A DNA stretch of 64,000 nucleotides from Burkholderiales bacterium. GTDB lineage: Bacteria > Pseudomonadota > Gammaproteobacteria > Burkholderiales > Eutrophovitaceae. The stretch covers positions 101,818 through 165,817 of the forward strand of contig DATMAN010000101.1 of the NCBI GenBank assembly GCA_035560005.1. Direction: 5' to 3'. Within the stretch, counting starts at the first letter, position 1, and each line of letters starts with the position of its first letter. The notes beneath the pieces are model-generated. The model searched no databases, was not told the origin of the DNA, and worked only from the letters and a program-made list of their open reading frames with translations. Positions 9,150 through 16,471 of the stretch are shown one piece after another. Both the position numbers and the translations under genes were made by a program.

Positions 9150-10112
9150 ATGTCCGGCTCGATGCGCTTTCGCGCCTTGCTGTTCGTCTTGCCCTTTGCC
9201 TTAGCGTCACGCGCCGCCGGCGCGCTCGAAGCGCTGCAAGTCGCACCGGGGGTCTACGCGGTGGCCGGGGCGAGCGGCACTCCCGAGCCGCACAATCGCG
9301 GCGACGTGGCCAACGCCGGATTCATCGTCGGAGCCACCGGCGTGGTCGTGATCGACACCGGGACTTCGATGCGGTTCGGGCGCGATCTCCTGCGCGCCAT
9401 TCGCGCCGTGACCGATCGTCCGGTCGCGCTCGTGATCCTGACGCACGCCGATCAGGAGTTCGTGTTCGGCGCCGGCGCTTTCGCGGACGCGGGCGCCGAG
9501 ATCTCCGCACACCGCGAAACCATCGCGCTGATGAGCGCGCGCTGCGGGCACTGCCTGGACCGGCTCAGGCCGATTCTCGGGCACGACCTGGACGAGACGC
9601 GGCTGGTGTTGCCGACGCGGGCCTTCGAGACGTCGCTTCGGCTGCCAGCCGGCGGCACGCTCATCGATGTCCTGCACTTCGGATGGGCCTCCACGCCCGG
9701 AGACGTCGTGGTGTTTCATCCGCCCAGCGGCGTTGCGTTCGCCGGCGGGATGGTGGTGTCCGGCCACATCCCCCGGATTCGCGACTGCGACTTCCGCGGC
9801 TGGCAGAGCGCGTTGGCGCGACTGCGGGCCCTGCCGATCCGCCGCATCGTTCCGGGCTTCGGCCCGGTCGGCGGACCCGAGGCGATCGATGCCACAGCCG
9901 GCTATCTGCGAGCACTGGACGATCGCGTCCAGGCCCTGTATCGCGCCGGCGTCAGCCTGCTCGACGCGCCCGCGCAGTCCGATCTGGCTGAATATCGGGG
10001 CTGGGCCGCCTATGAGGCGCACCATCGCCAGAACGCCCTGCACCGCTACCTGCAACTGGAAATCGAGGATCTGGGCGGCGATCCGCGTTCCACGGCGCTG
10101 CCCGGGCGCTGA
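9150..10112 (+). CDS. quinoprotein relay-type MBL-fold paralogue with degenerate zinc site
   Basis: 320-aa exported MBL-fold protein (signal peptide about residues 1-25, cleavage near AGA-LE; start ATG 9150 or 9162, neither with a clear ribosome-binding site). The overall family pattern is retained (PHNRGDVANAGFIVG, VVVIDTG, a C-terminal YEAHHRQNALHRYLQLE). The metal ligands are not: the expected HxHxDH reads HADQEF, the bridging-Asp position reads GGMVV rather than GDxxF, and VPGHG reads VPGFG. It also carries an extra CGHC. The direct reading is that it cannot bind two zinc ions in the usual way. It may be a pseudoenzyme, a scaffold, or a different metalloprotein. It lies divergent to the intact paralogue, 111 bases apart. 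Confidence 0.8.
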   Translation: MSGSMRFRALLFVLPFALASRAAGALEALQVAPGVYAVAGASGTPEPHNRGDVANAGFIVGATGVVVIDTGTSMRFGRDLLRAIRAVTDRPVALVILTHADQEFVFGAGAFADAGAEISAHRETIALMSARCGHCLDRLRPILGHDLDETRLVLPTRAFETSLRLPAGGTLIDVLHFGWASTPGDVVVFHPPSGVAFAGGMVVSGHIPRIRDCDFRGWQSALARLRALPIRRIVPGFGPVGGPEAIDATAGYLRALDDRVQALYRAGVSLLDAPAQSDLAEYRGWAAYEAHHRQNALHRYLQLEIEDLGGDPRSTALPGR

Positions 10113-10146
10113 CATCCGCAACGGCGGCCCGTGCGTACAAGGGCCC

Positions 10147-10152
10147 TATAAT
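10147..10152 (+). promoter_or_regulatory. -10 element upstream of the adenosyltransferase operon
   Basis: A perfect TATAAT lies 28 bases before the ATG at 10181, in a 68-base gap. The -35 region is poor. I see no cobalamin riboswitch here, the gap being too short for one, so any B12 control of this operon must act otherwise. Confidence 0.45.
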
Positions 10153-10180
10153 CTCCAACCCCCAGAAGAAAGCGCCAACG

Positions 10181-10735
10181 ATGGGCCACCGCCTCACCCG
10201 CATCTACACACGCACCGGAGATGCCGGCACGACAGGACTGGGAGACGGTTCGCGCGTGGCCAAGGACAGCGCCCGCATCGAGGCCATCGGCGCGGTCGAC
10301 GAGCTGAACAGCCACATCGGCGTGCTGCGGGCCGAAGCCCTGCCCGACGCAGTCGACCAGTGCCTGCTGCGCATCCAGCACGAGCTGTTCGATCTGGGCG
10401 GGGAACTCAGCATCCCGGGCCACGCGGCGATCAGCGAGGCGCATATCGCACGCCTGGAGGCGTTGCTCGACGGCTTCAACGCCGAACTCCCGCCGCTCAA
10501 GGAATTCATTCTGCCGGGCGGCAGCCGCGCCACGGCGCTGTGCCATGTGGCGCGCAGCGTCTGCCGGCGCGCCGAGCGCCGCGTCGTGAGCCTGGCAGCG
10601 GCCGAACAGGTTTCGCCGCTCGCCCAGCGCTATCTGAACCGGCTCTCCGACCTGCTGTTCGTGCTGTGCCGGGTCATCAACCGCGCTCAAGGCGGCGTCG
10701 ACCTCTACTGGCGCAGACAGCCCGGCGGGAACTGA
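10181..10735 (+). CDS. pduO: cob(I)alamin adenosyltransferase, PduO type
   Basis: 184-aa ATP:corrinoid adenosyltransferase that makes coenzyme B12 from cob(I)alamin. The family pattern is clear: N-terminal ATP-binding IYTRTGDAGTTGLGDGSR, then VDELNSHIG, and C-terminal RRAERRVV followed by YLNRLSDLLFVLCR. Length is normal. The ATG is preceded by AGAAAG. The stop is eight bases before an ECF sigma-factor gene on the same strand, so the three genes to 11996 look like one operon. A BtuF-like corrinoid-binding protein lies just beyond on the other strand, which gives a small B12-related cluster. No B12-dependent enzyme is in the window. Confidence 0.95.
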   Translation: MGHRLTRIYTRTGDAGTTGLGDGSRVAKDSARIEAIGAVDELNSHIGVLRAEALPDAVDQCLLRIQHELFDLGGELSIPGHAAISEAHIARLEALLDGFNAELPPLKEFILPGGSRATALCHVARSVCRRAERRVVSLAAAEQVSPLAQRYLNRLSDLLFVLCRVINRAQGGVDLYWRRQPGGN

Positions 10736-10743
10736 TCTTGCCG

Positions 10744-11298
10744 ATGGACGCGGATGCGCTCTCCCGGCTGCTCGCGCGCTGCGCGCTCAGGGACCAGCGC
10801 GCCTTCGGGGAGCTGTACCGGCTGACCGCGCCAAAACTGTTCGCGGTGGCCCTGCGTATAACCAGACGGAAGGCCTGGGCCGAAGAGATCCTGCAGGAAA
10901 GTTTCGTGAACATCTGGCACCACGCGCAGGGCTACGACGCCGCCAAGAGCGCGCCGATGACCTGGATGACGGCGGTCGTGCGCAACCGCGCGCTGGACTG
11001 GCTGCGCCGGCCGCGCGAGTCCGAGCTGGGCGAGGTGCACGAGGACTTCCTGAACTCGGTCGCCGACGAGACGCCCGGGCCCGACGAATTGCTGCGCCAG
11101 TCGGCCGACGCTGCCCGGCTCGCGGATTGCATGCGTCAGCTCAGCGAAGAGCAGCAGCGCACGATCACGCTCGCCTTCTACTACGGACTGTCGCACGGCG
11201 AGCTGGCGCGCAAGCTCGAGCGCCCGCTGGGCACCGTCAAGACCTGGATTCGGCGCGGCCTGGAACGGCTTCGCGGCTGCCTGGACAACACCGGATGA
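10744..11298 (+). CDS. ECF RNA polymerase sigma factor
   Basis: 184-aa sigma-70 family factor. Region 2 spans about residues 10-85 (AFGELYRLTAPKLFAVALRI, then AEEILQESFVNIW and WMTAVVRNRALDWLRR). Region 4 is about residues 125-180 (LSEEQQRTITLAFYYGLSHG, then LGTVKTWIRRGLERLR). It resembles the SigK/RpoE-like group controlled by RskA-type anti-sigma factors. It starts eight bases after the adenosyltransferase stop, and its own stop overlaps the start of the anti-sigma gene by four bases (ATGA). Target promoters are unknown. That a cobalamin enzyme is co-transcribed with it is unusual. Confidence 0.92.
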   Translation: MDADALSRLLARCALRDQRAFGELYRLTAPKLFAVALRITRRKAWAEEILQESFVNIWHHAQGYDAAKSAPMTWMTAVVRNRALDWLRRPRESELGEVHEDFLNSVADETPGPDELLRQSADAARLADCMRQLSEEQQRTITLAFYYGLSHGELARKLERPLGTVKTWIRRGLERLRGCLDNTG

Positions 11299-11996
11299 GG
11301 CTCGACAACGACAGACTGCGCCAGGCTCTGGCGGCTGAATACGTGCTGGGCACGTTGCCGCCGCGCGCACGCCGTCGCTTCCAATGGCACCTGCGGCGCG
11401 ATCCGGGGTTGCGGCGCCTGGTCGGGCAGTGGGAACGGCGCCTGACGCCGCTGGCCGACGGGCTGCCGCCGCTCGCGCCGCCGCGCCGCGTGTGGAGTGC
11501 GATCGAGCAGCGTCTGTTCGGCGCGCCGCGCGCGCGTGTCTGGCGCAGCGTGGCCTTCTGGCGCCTGGCTGCGGCTGCGGCGGGCGTGGCCGCGATCGCC
11601 CTCGCCGTTTGGCTCGCCCCGCCCGAGGACATCGCGCCCCCGGAGCGCATGGTCACGGTCATGACCGACATTCAGACCCAGAGCCCGGCCATGACCGTGT
11701 CCTGGGATGCGGGTCGTCCCGGACAGCGGCTGCTGCGCATCCGGGTGATCGGGCATGCGGAGATGGCACCGGACACCGCCTGGGAGCTGTGGATGCTGCC
11801 GGGTGGAGACAAGCCACCGGTGTCGCTCGGGCTCGTCTCCACGCACGAGACCCAGACGCTGACCGTACCGCGGGAACTGGCCGCGCGCCTGGACCAGGCT
11901 TGGGGACTGGCGATGAGCGTGGAACCGCGCGGCGGTTCACCCACCGGGCTGCCCACCGGTCCGGTGCTCTACAAGGGCCAGTGCGTGCGCATCTGA
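11295..11996 (+). CDS. RskA-like membrane anti-sigma factor
   Basis: 233-aa single-pass membrane protein. The N-terminal cytoplasmic part (YVLGTLPPRARRRFQWHLRR, then VWSAIEQRLFG) is the usual sigma-binding region. One membrane segment (about residues 92-112) is followed by a periplasmic domain of ~120 residues with WELWMLPGG and QAWGLAMSVEPRGGSPTG, the RskA C-terminal pattern. There is no zinc-binding HxxxCxxC motif. The start overlaps the sigma gene (ATGA), so synthesis of the two is coupled. Release of sigma presumably follows regulated proteolysis; no protease gene is adjacent. Confidence 0.9.
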   Translation: MRLDNDRLRQALAAEYVLGTLPPRARRRFQWHLRRDPGLRRLVGQWERRLTPLADGLPPLAPPRRVWSAIEQRLFGAPRARVWRSVAFWRLAAAAAGVAAIALAVWLAPPEDIAPPERMVTVMTDIQTQSPAMTVSWDAGRPGQRLLRIRVIGHAEMAPDTAWELWMLPGGDKPPVSLGLVSTHETQTLTVPRELAARLDQAWGLAMSVEPRGGSPTGLPTGPVLYKGQCVRI

Positions 11997-12026
11997 ACAG
12001 TCGCGCGCCGTCCAGGGCGCGCGGAT

Positions 12027-12908
12027 TCACCGCTGCGCACCCTCCAGCATCCGGCAAAGTTCCTCGACCCCGTCGAGAATCCGCGGCGTGGCCCGAACGA
12101 TGCGCTCGGGGGCCAAGGTGAGAATGGCGCCGCGCTGCACCGCCTTGAGCTGTGGGAAAGTCGCCCAGAAGGCACGGGCCTCGACCACAGGCTCGCCCAG
12201 GGTGGAGACGATCGCGTCCGGATCGAGCCTGAACAGCCACTCCACCGGGATCGGTGCGGCATCCACCGGCAGTCCGGCGATCGCGTTGCGCGCACCGCAC
12301 ACGCGCAAGGCGTCCGAGATCAGGTGCCGCTCGTCGACCGTGAACAACGGCCGGCGCCAGATCTCGATGAACACCTGCCGGGGCCGGGCAGCGGCATAGC
12401 GTTGTTCCAGCAGCGCTCGCCGCTGCTCGAAGGCAGCGGCCGCGCGGCGCGCGGGCTCGAGCGTGGCGGCAAGCGCGCCAATGGCCAGCAGGTGGCGCGC
12501 GATGTCGCGCAGCCGGCGCGGTTCGGCCACGAAGACCGCATGCCCCGCGGCGGCCAGGTGCTCGAGATCGGCCGCGCGGTTGCCGCTTCCCCAGCCCAGA
12601 ATCAGGTCCGGACGCAGCGCCGTGATGCGCTCGAAGTCCAGCCCGGTCGCATCTCCCACCGACGGCAGGCGCGCAGCCGCCGGGGGGAAGTCGCTGCCGC
12701 GCACCGTGCCGACGAGCTTGTGGCCGGCGCCGGCCTCGAAGGCCAGCTCGGCCAGATGCGGAGAAATCGCCACGATGCGCTGGGCAGGCCGCGGCAGGAC
12801 GACGTGCGTGCCGCGGTCGTCGAGCTGCGCGACCCCCGCTGCGTGACTGGACCCGATCGCGCACGCCAGGACTGCGGCCAGTAGCGCGCCGTGGCGCGAC
12901 GGGCTCAT
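12027..12908 (-). CDS. btuF: BtuF-like periplasmic cobalamin/iron-complex-binding protein
   Basis: 293-aa ABC-transporter substrate-binding protein of the helical-backbone class III type. The signal peptide is residues 1-23 (cleavage near SHA-AG). The two lobes show PQRIVAISPHLAEL-like opening (RIVAISPHLAELAFEAGAG), LRPDLILGW, then VFIEIWRRPLFT and the C-terminal PRILDGVEELCRML. BtuF versus siderophore specificity cannot be settled by eye; the nearby adenosyltransferase favours corrinoids. No cognate BtuC/BtuD genes adjoin it, so the transporter must be encoded elsewhere. Confidence 0.82.
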   Translation of the reverse strand: MSPSRHGALLAAVLACAIGSSHAAGVAQLDDRGTHVVLPRPAQRIVAISPHLAELAFEAGAGHKLVGTVRGSDFPPAAARLPSVGDATGLDFERITALRPDLILGWGSGNRAADLEHLAAAGHAVFVAEPRRLRDIARHLLAIGALAATLEPARRAAAAFEQRRALLEQRYAAARPRQVFIEIWRRPLFTVDERHLISDALRVCGARNAIAGLPVDAAPIPVEWLFRLDPDAIVSTLGEPVVEARAFWATFPQLKAVQRGAILTLAPERIVRATPRILDGVEELCRMLEGAQR

Positions 12909-12948
12909 GGCCGCACCACCGGGACGAAAGGTCAGTTGGAAAAGTTCG

Positions 12949-12962
12949 GGCGGGCGCCCGCC
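12949..12962 (-). terminator. possible terminator after the cyclic-nucleotide-binding gene
   Basis: A 14-base perfect GC palindrome, GGCGGGC/GCCCGCC. On the minus strand it is followed by CGAACTTTTCC, a weak U-run. It lies between the 3' end of the cNMP-binding gene and the start of btuF on the same strand. Confidence 0.35.
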
Positions 12963-12982
12963 ACCGAGCCTCGTGCCCAGTC

Positions 12983-13525
12983 TCAGCGGGCCATGTAGGA
13001 CAGCAGGTTCGAGCTGGTCTTGCGCAGGCGCTGCGAGAGCACGGTGACCAGCTTGATCAGGATCTTGGCGCCCAGGCTGGGCTCTTCCAGGATGATCTGC
13101 ACCATGCTGTCTCGCGAGATCACGGCAAAGACGGTGGGCTCGGTCGCCACACAGGTCGCGAACCGCGGCTCGCCGTCGATCATCGACATCTCGCCGATGA
13201 GCGCCCCGGCCCCGACTGTGGTCATGGGCTGCGGCTTGCCGTGGGAATCCGCCTTCACGATGTCCACCCGGCCCTGAACGATGAGCAGCATGTAGTCGTC
13301 GACATCGCCTTCGCGGATGATGGTCTGCCCCGGTTCGGCCCGATAAACGTGCATGAATGCGCTCAGCCGCTCGACGTCCTCGCGCGTGAAGTCGGCAAAG
13401 AATTTGGAGTGTCCGATCATTTCGTAGATCTGCTGGGCGAGCGAGGTGCCCTCGCCCAGATGCTTGAAAGTCGGCAAGAGTGCGTTCTGGGGAGGCTGGA
13501 CCGGGTTTTCCACCATCGTGTTCAA
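12983..13525 (-). CDS. cyclic-nucleotide-binding (Crp-like) domain protein without a DNA-binding domain
   Basis: 180-aa cytoplasmic protein with one cNMP-binding beta-roll (about residues 35-150: FFADFTREDVERL, PGQTIIREGD, GALIGEMSMIDGEPR, then ATEPTVFAVIS). The PBC-like segment GEMSMIDGEPRFA is close to the cAMP-binding consensus. The chain ends in a helix (RLRKTSSNLLSYMAR) with no helix-turn-helix, so it is not a Crp transcription factor. Start: GGAGG lies eight bases before a TTG at 13525; an ATG at 13516 is too far from it (17 bases), so I prefer TTG. A class III cyclase at 23-24.5 kb could make the ligand, but a functional link is unproven. Confidence 0.8.
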   Translation of the reverse strand: MNTMVENPVQPPQNALLPTFKHLGEGTSLAQQIYEMIGHSKFFADFTREDVERLSAFMHVYRAEPGQTIIREGDVDDYMLLIVQGRVDIVKADSHGKPQPMTTVGAGALIGEMSMIDGEPRFATCVATEPTVFAVISRDSMVQIILEEPSLGAKILIKLVTVLSQRLRKTSSNLLSYMAR

Positions 13526-13571
13526 GACATTTTCCTCCACGCGGCGGGGTTGCAGCCGTATGCGCGTGGAA

Positions 13572-14741
13572 TTATGCGTGAGCGGACCCGAGCGGTAAAG
13601 CCGAGGGCTCGGCGCATTGCTCGGCTGCGCCCGCGTGGCGCCTGGCGGCCGCCGCGCGCTTGAGGTAGGCCTCGCGCGCGATCGCCACGTCCTCCAGGAA
13701 AAAGCCCAGCTCTTCGAGGCGCAGCGCCTGCGGGCCATCCACCAGCGCCTTGGCAGGATTCGGGTGAAAATCCACGAGCACCATGTTCGCGCCCGCAGCC
13801 ACGCCCTGGGCGGTGACATGGAAGATGTCCATGAGTCCGTCGGGCGAGGCGCCGCGCGAGCCGACCGAATGACTCGGATCGATGCACACCGGCATGCGCG
13901 TGAGCCGCTTGACTACCGGCACGTGCGCGAAATCGACGAAATTGCGGTGCGGATCGCCCAGATTGGTCTTCATTCCGCGCAGGCCGAACACCACCCGCCG
14001 GTTGCCTTCGCTCGCCAGGTATTCGGCGGCATTCAGCGACTCGTCCAGGGTGATGCCGAATCCGCGCTTGATCAGGACGGGGAAATCGCGCTGGCGGCCG
14101 ACTGCCTTGAGCAGCTCGAAGTTCTGCGTGTTGCGCGTGCCGATCTGCAGCATGACCCCGGTGGGGTCTCCGGTCGAGCGCAGCGCCTCGCGGATCTCGT
14201 CGACGTGCGCTTCGTGGGTGATTTCCATCGCGATCACGCGGATGCCGTACTTGCCGGCCAGCTCGAATACCCAGGGCAGGCAACGCTTGCCGTGCCCCTG
14301 GAAGGAATACGGGCTGGTGCGGGGCTTGTAGGCGCCCATGCGCGTGCACTGCTGACCATTGGCCTGGAGCGCGCGCATCATCATCTCGACGTGCTCGGGG
14401 CTGTCGACCGCGCACAGCCCGGCGAACACGTGCAGGGTGTCCTGTCCGAAGCGCAACCCCTGGTAATCGAAGTGCGCGGGCCGGGTGTCGCCTTTGTGCC
14501 GGCCCAGCACCCGGTATTCCTCCGAGACCCGGATCACCTGCTCCACGCAGGGCAGCGAGCGCATGTCCTCGATCGACAGCGCCTTGGTGTCACCGATCAG
14601 ATAGACCTCGGTGACCGAGCGCTCGGTACCCTGCACCCGGTGCACCCGTGTGGTGATGTCCGGCAGGGCGGCCAGTGCCTCCATCAGCTGCCGGTACTCG
14701 GCGCTGGCGGGATCGGTGTTCTCGTTCAGGATCAGGATCAT
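13572..14741 (-). CDS. aroF: 3-deoxy-7-phosphoheptulonate (DAHP) synthase, type I-beta
   Basis: 389-aa first enzyme of the shikimate pathway, joining phosphoenolpyruvate and erythrose 4-phosphate. The N-terminal ~70 residues form the ferredoxin-like regulatory domain of this subclass (MILILNENTDPASAEYRQL). The barrel follows with AGLCAVDSPEHV, GAYKPRTSPYSFQG, GTRNTQN, VLIKRGFG, CIDPSHSVGSR and metal-binding residues near DFHPNP. The lysine in GAYKPRTSPYSF and the Cys in AGLCAVDS fit the family. A C-terminal tail of about 30 residues is less conserved. The ATG at 14741 starts the regulatory domain directly. It is transcribed away from tldD with a 112-base gap. Confidence 0.93.
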   Translation of the reverse strand: MILILNENTDPASAEYRQLMEALAALPDITTRVHRVQGTERSVTEVYLIGDTKALSIEDMRSLPCVEQVIRVSEEYRVLGRHKGDTRPAHFDYQGLRFGQDTLHVFAGLCAVDSPEHVEMMMRALQANGQQCTRMGAYKPRTSPYSFQGHGKRCLPWVFELAGKYGIRVIAMEITHEAHVDEIREALRSTGDPTGVMLQIGTRNTQNFELLKAVGRQRDFPVLIKRGFGITLDESLNAAEYLASEGNRRVVFGLRGMKTNLGDPHRNFVDFAHVPVVKRLTRMPVCIDPSHSVGSRGASPDGLMDIFHVTAQGVAAGANMVLVDFHPNPAKALVDGPQALRLEELGFFLEDVAIAREAYLKRAAAARRHAGAAEQCAEPSALPLGSAHA

Positions 14742-14853
14742 GGGACGATCGGAAGTCGGCGGGCAAGCGGGGTGAGGCGTGCAGGCGCACTGGCGAAGCC
14801 GGGCGCGTGCCAAGCCTGCGCCGTTGCCGCCCGCCCGAGGCCTTGCGCGCGAT

Positions 14854-16320
14854 TCACACGGTACCACCCACCGTCAGGCCATCGATGCGCAGCGTGGGCT
14901 GGCCAACCCCGACCGGCACGCTCTGGCCATCCTTGCCGCAAGTGCCGATGCCCGGGTCGAGCGACAAATCGTTGCCGATCATCGACACGCGGGTCAGCAC
15001 GTCGGGACCGTTGCCGATCAGCGTGGCGCCTTTCACCGGCCAGGTCAGCTTGCCATCCTCGATCAGATACGCCTCGGCGGCCGAGAATACGAACTTTCCG
15101 CTCACGATATCCACCTGCCCGCCGCCGAAGTTCACTGCGTACAAGCCCTTGCGCACCGAGCGCACAATTTCTTCCGGATCCCTGTCGCCGTTCAGCATAT
15201 AGGTATTGGTCATGCGCGGCATGGGTACGTGGGCATACGATTCGCGGCGCCCGTTACCGGTGGGCGCGACATGCATCAGGCGGGCGTTGAGCGCGTCCTG
15301 CATGTAGCCGCGCAGCACCCCGTTTTCGATCAGCACCGTGCGCTGCGTGGGATGGCCCTCGTCGTCGACCGCCAGCGAGCCGCGCCTCCGCGGGATGGTT
15401 CCGTCATCCACCACGGTGACGCCGGGCGCGGCCACCCGCTCGCCCAGGCGGCCGCTGAAGGCGGAACTGCCCTTGCGATTGAAATCGCCCTCCAGCCCAT
15501 GACCCACCGCCTCGTGCAGCAGGACTCCGGGCCAGCCGGGTCCCAGCACCACGGTCATGGTGCCAGCGGGTGCCGGACGTGCATCGAGGTTGGTCAGCGC
15601 CTGGTCCACCGCCTTGCGCGCATACTCCTGCAGCCGCTCCTCGGTGAAATACGAATAGTCGAAGCGTCCGCCGCCGCCCGCGCTGCCCTGCTCGCGGCGG
15701 CCGTTGGCCTCGGCGATGACCTGCAACGACAGGCGCACCAAGGGGCGGATGTCCGCCGCCTGCAGGCCGTCGCTGCGCGCGATCAGGACCACTTCGAACT
15801 GGCCTGAAAGACTGGCGATGACCTGTTTCACGCGCGCATCGCGCTCACGGGCGAGCCGCTCGACGCGCTCGAGCAGCCGCACCTTTTCCGCCGCTTCGAG
15901 GCTCTCGAGCGGATCCTCGGTCGCGTAGAGCGCGCGCCCACGCGAACGCCGGGTCAGCGCCGCTTGCTGGGCCGCACCCCGGCGCGCGATGGCGCGCGCT
16001 GCGCGCGCCGCCGACTCGAGCGCTGCCAGGCTGATGTCGTCCGAGTAGGCGAACGCGGTCTTATCCCCGCTCACCGCGCGCACCCCCACCCCCTGGTCCA
16101 CGTTGAAGCTGCCGGATTTGACGATGCCCTCTTCCAGGCTCCAGCTTTCGGTACGGCTGTACTGGAAATACAGGTCGGCGAAGTCGACCTCGTGCGACAT
16201 GAGGAGGCCGAACACGCGCGAGAGCTTGGCGGCGTCGAGATCGAACGGCGCCAACAGCACGCCGCTCGCGGTGGCGAAGAGCTTCTCCTCGCTGGGAACG
16301 GTCAATTCGTCAGAGCGCAT
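14854..16320 (-). CDS. tldD: TldD metalloprotease
   Basis: 488-aa catalytic half of the TldD/TldE protease that trims modified peptides and, in some bacteria, antitoxins. The zinc motif [11 protein letters not shown] is present (HExxxH), with the later zinc-ligand cysteine in GTCGKDGQ. Also seen are the family signatures [14 protein letters not shown] and [18 protein letters not shown]. Length is typical (E. coli 481). The partner TldE/PmbA is not in the window. In many betaproteobacteria a Nit-type amidohydrolase separates the YhdP-like gene from tldD; here only 151 bases do and no such gene is present. Confidence 0.96.
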   Translation of the reverse strand: MRSDELTVPSEEKLFATASGVLLAPFDLDAAKLSRVFGLLMSHEVDFADLYFQYSRTESWSLEEGIVKSGSFNVDQGVGVRAVSGDKTAFAYSDDISLAALESAARAARAIARRGAAQQAALTRRSRGRALYATEDPLESLEAAEKVRLLERVERLARERDARVKQVIASLSGQFEVVLIARSDGLQAADIRPLVRLSLQVIAEANGRREQGSAGGGGRFDYSYFTEERLQEYARKAVDQALTNLDARPAPAGTMTVVLGPGWPGVLLHEAVGHGLEGDFNRKGSSAFSGRLGERVAAPGVTVVDDGTIPRRRGSLAVDDEGHPTQRTVLIENGVLRGYMQDALNARLMHVAPTGNGRRESYAHVPMPRMTNTYMLNGDRDPEEIVRSVRKGLYAVNFGGGQVDIVSGKFVFSAAEAYLIEDGKLTWPVKGATLIGNGPDVLTRVSMIGNDLSLDPGIGTCGKDGQSVPVGVGQPTLRIDGLTVGGTV

Positions 16321-16471
16321 GATGAAAAAACAGTCTGTGGATCCGGCATGCCGACGCTGCGCCCGGACCGCAGGCCGCCGCTCATTGGCGCGCCCGATCG
16401 AATCCGGAGCGTGCGGCGGCTCTCATCGATCGGTCGCAGGAACCGCCCCCGGTTCGATTCTATCGCGGCCA

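Noticed and set aside
10113-10180. Cobalamin riboswitch ahead of the adenosyltransferase, or in the btuF leader
   Set aside because: The 68-base gap is too short for the ~200-base aptamer and no B12-box-like conserved sequence is visible; the same holds for the short gap before btuF.
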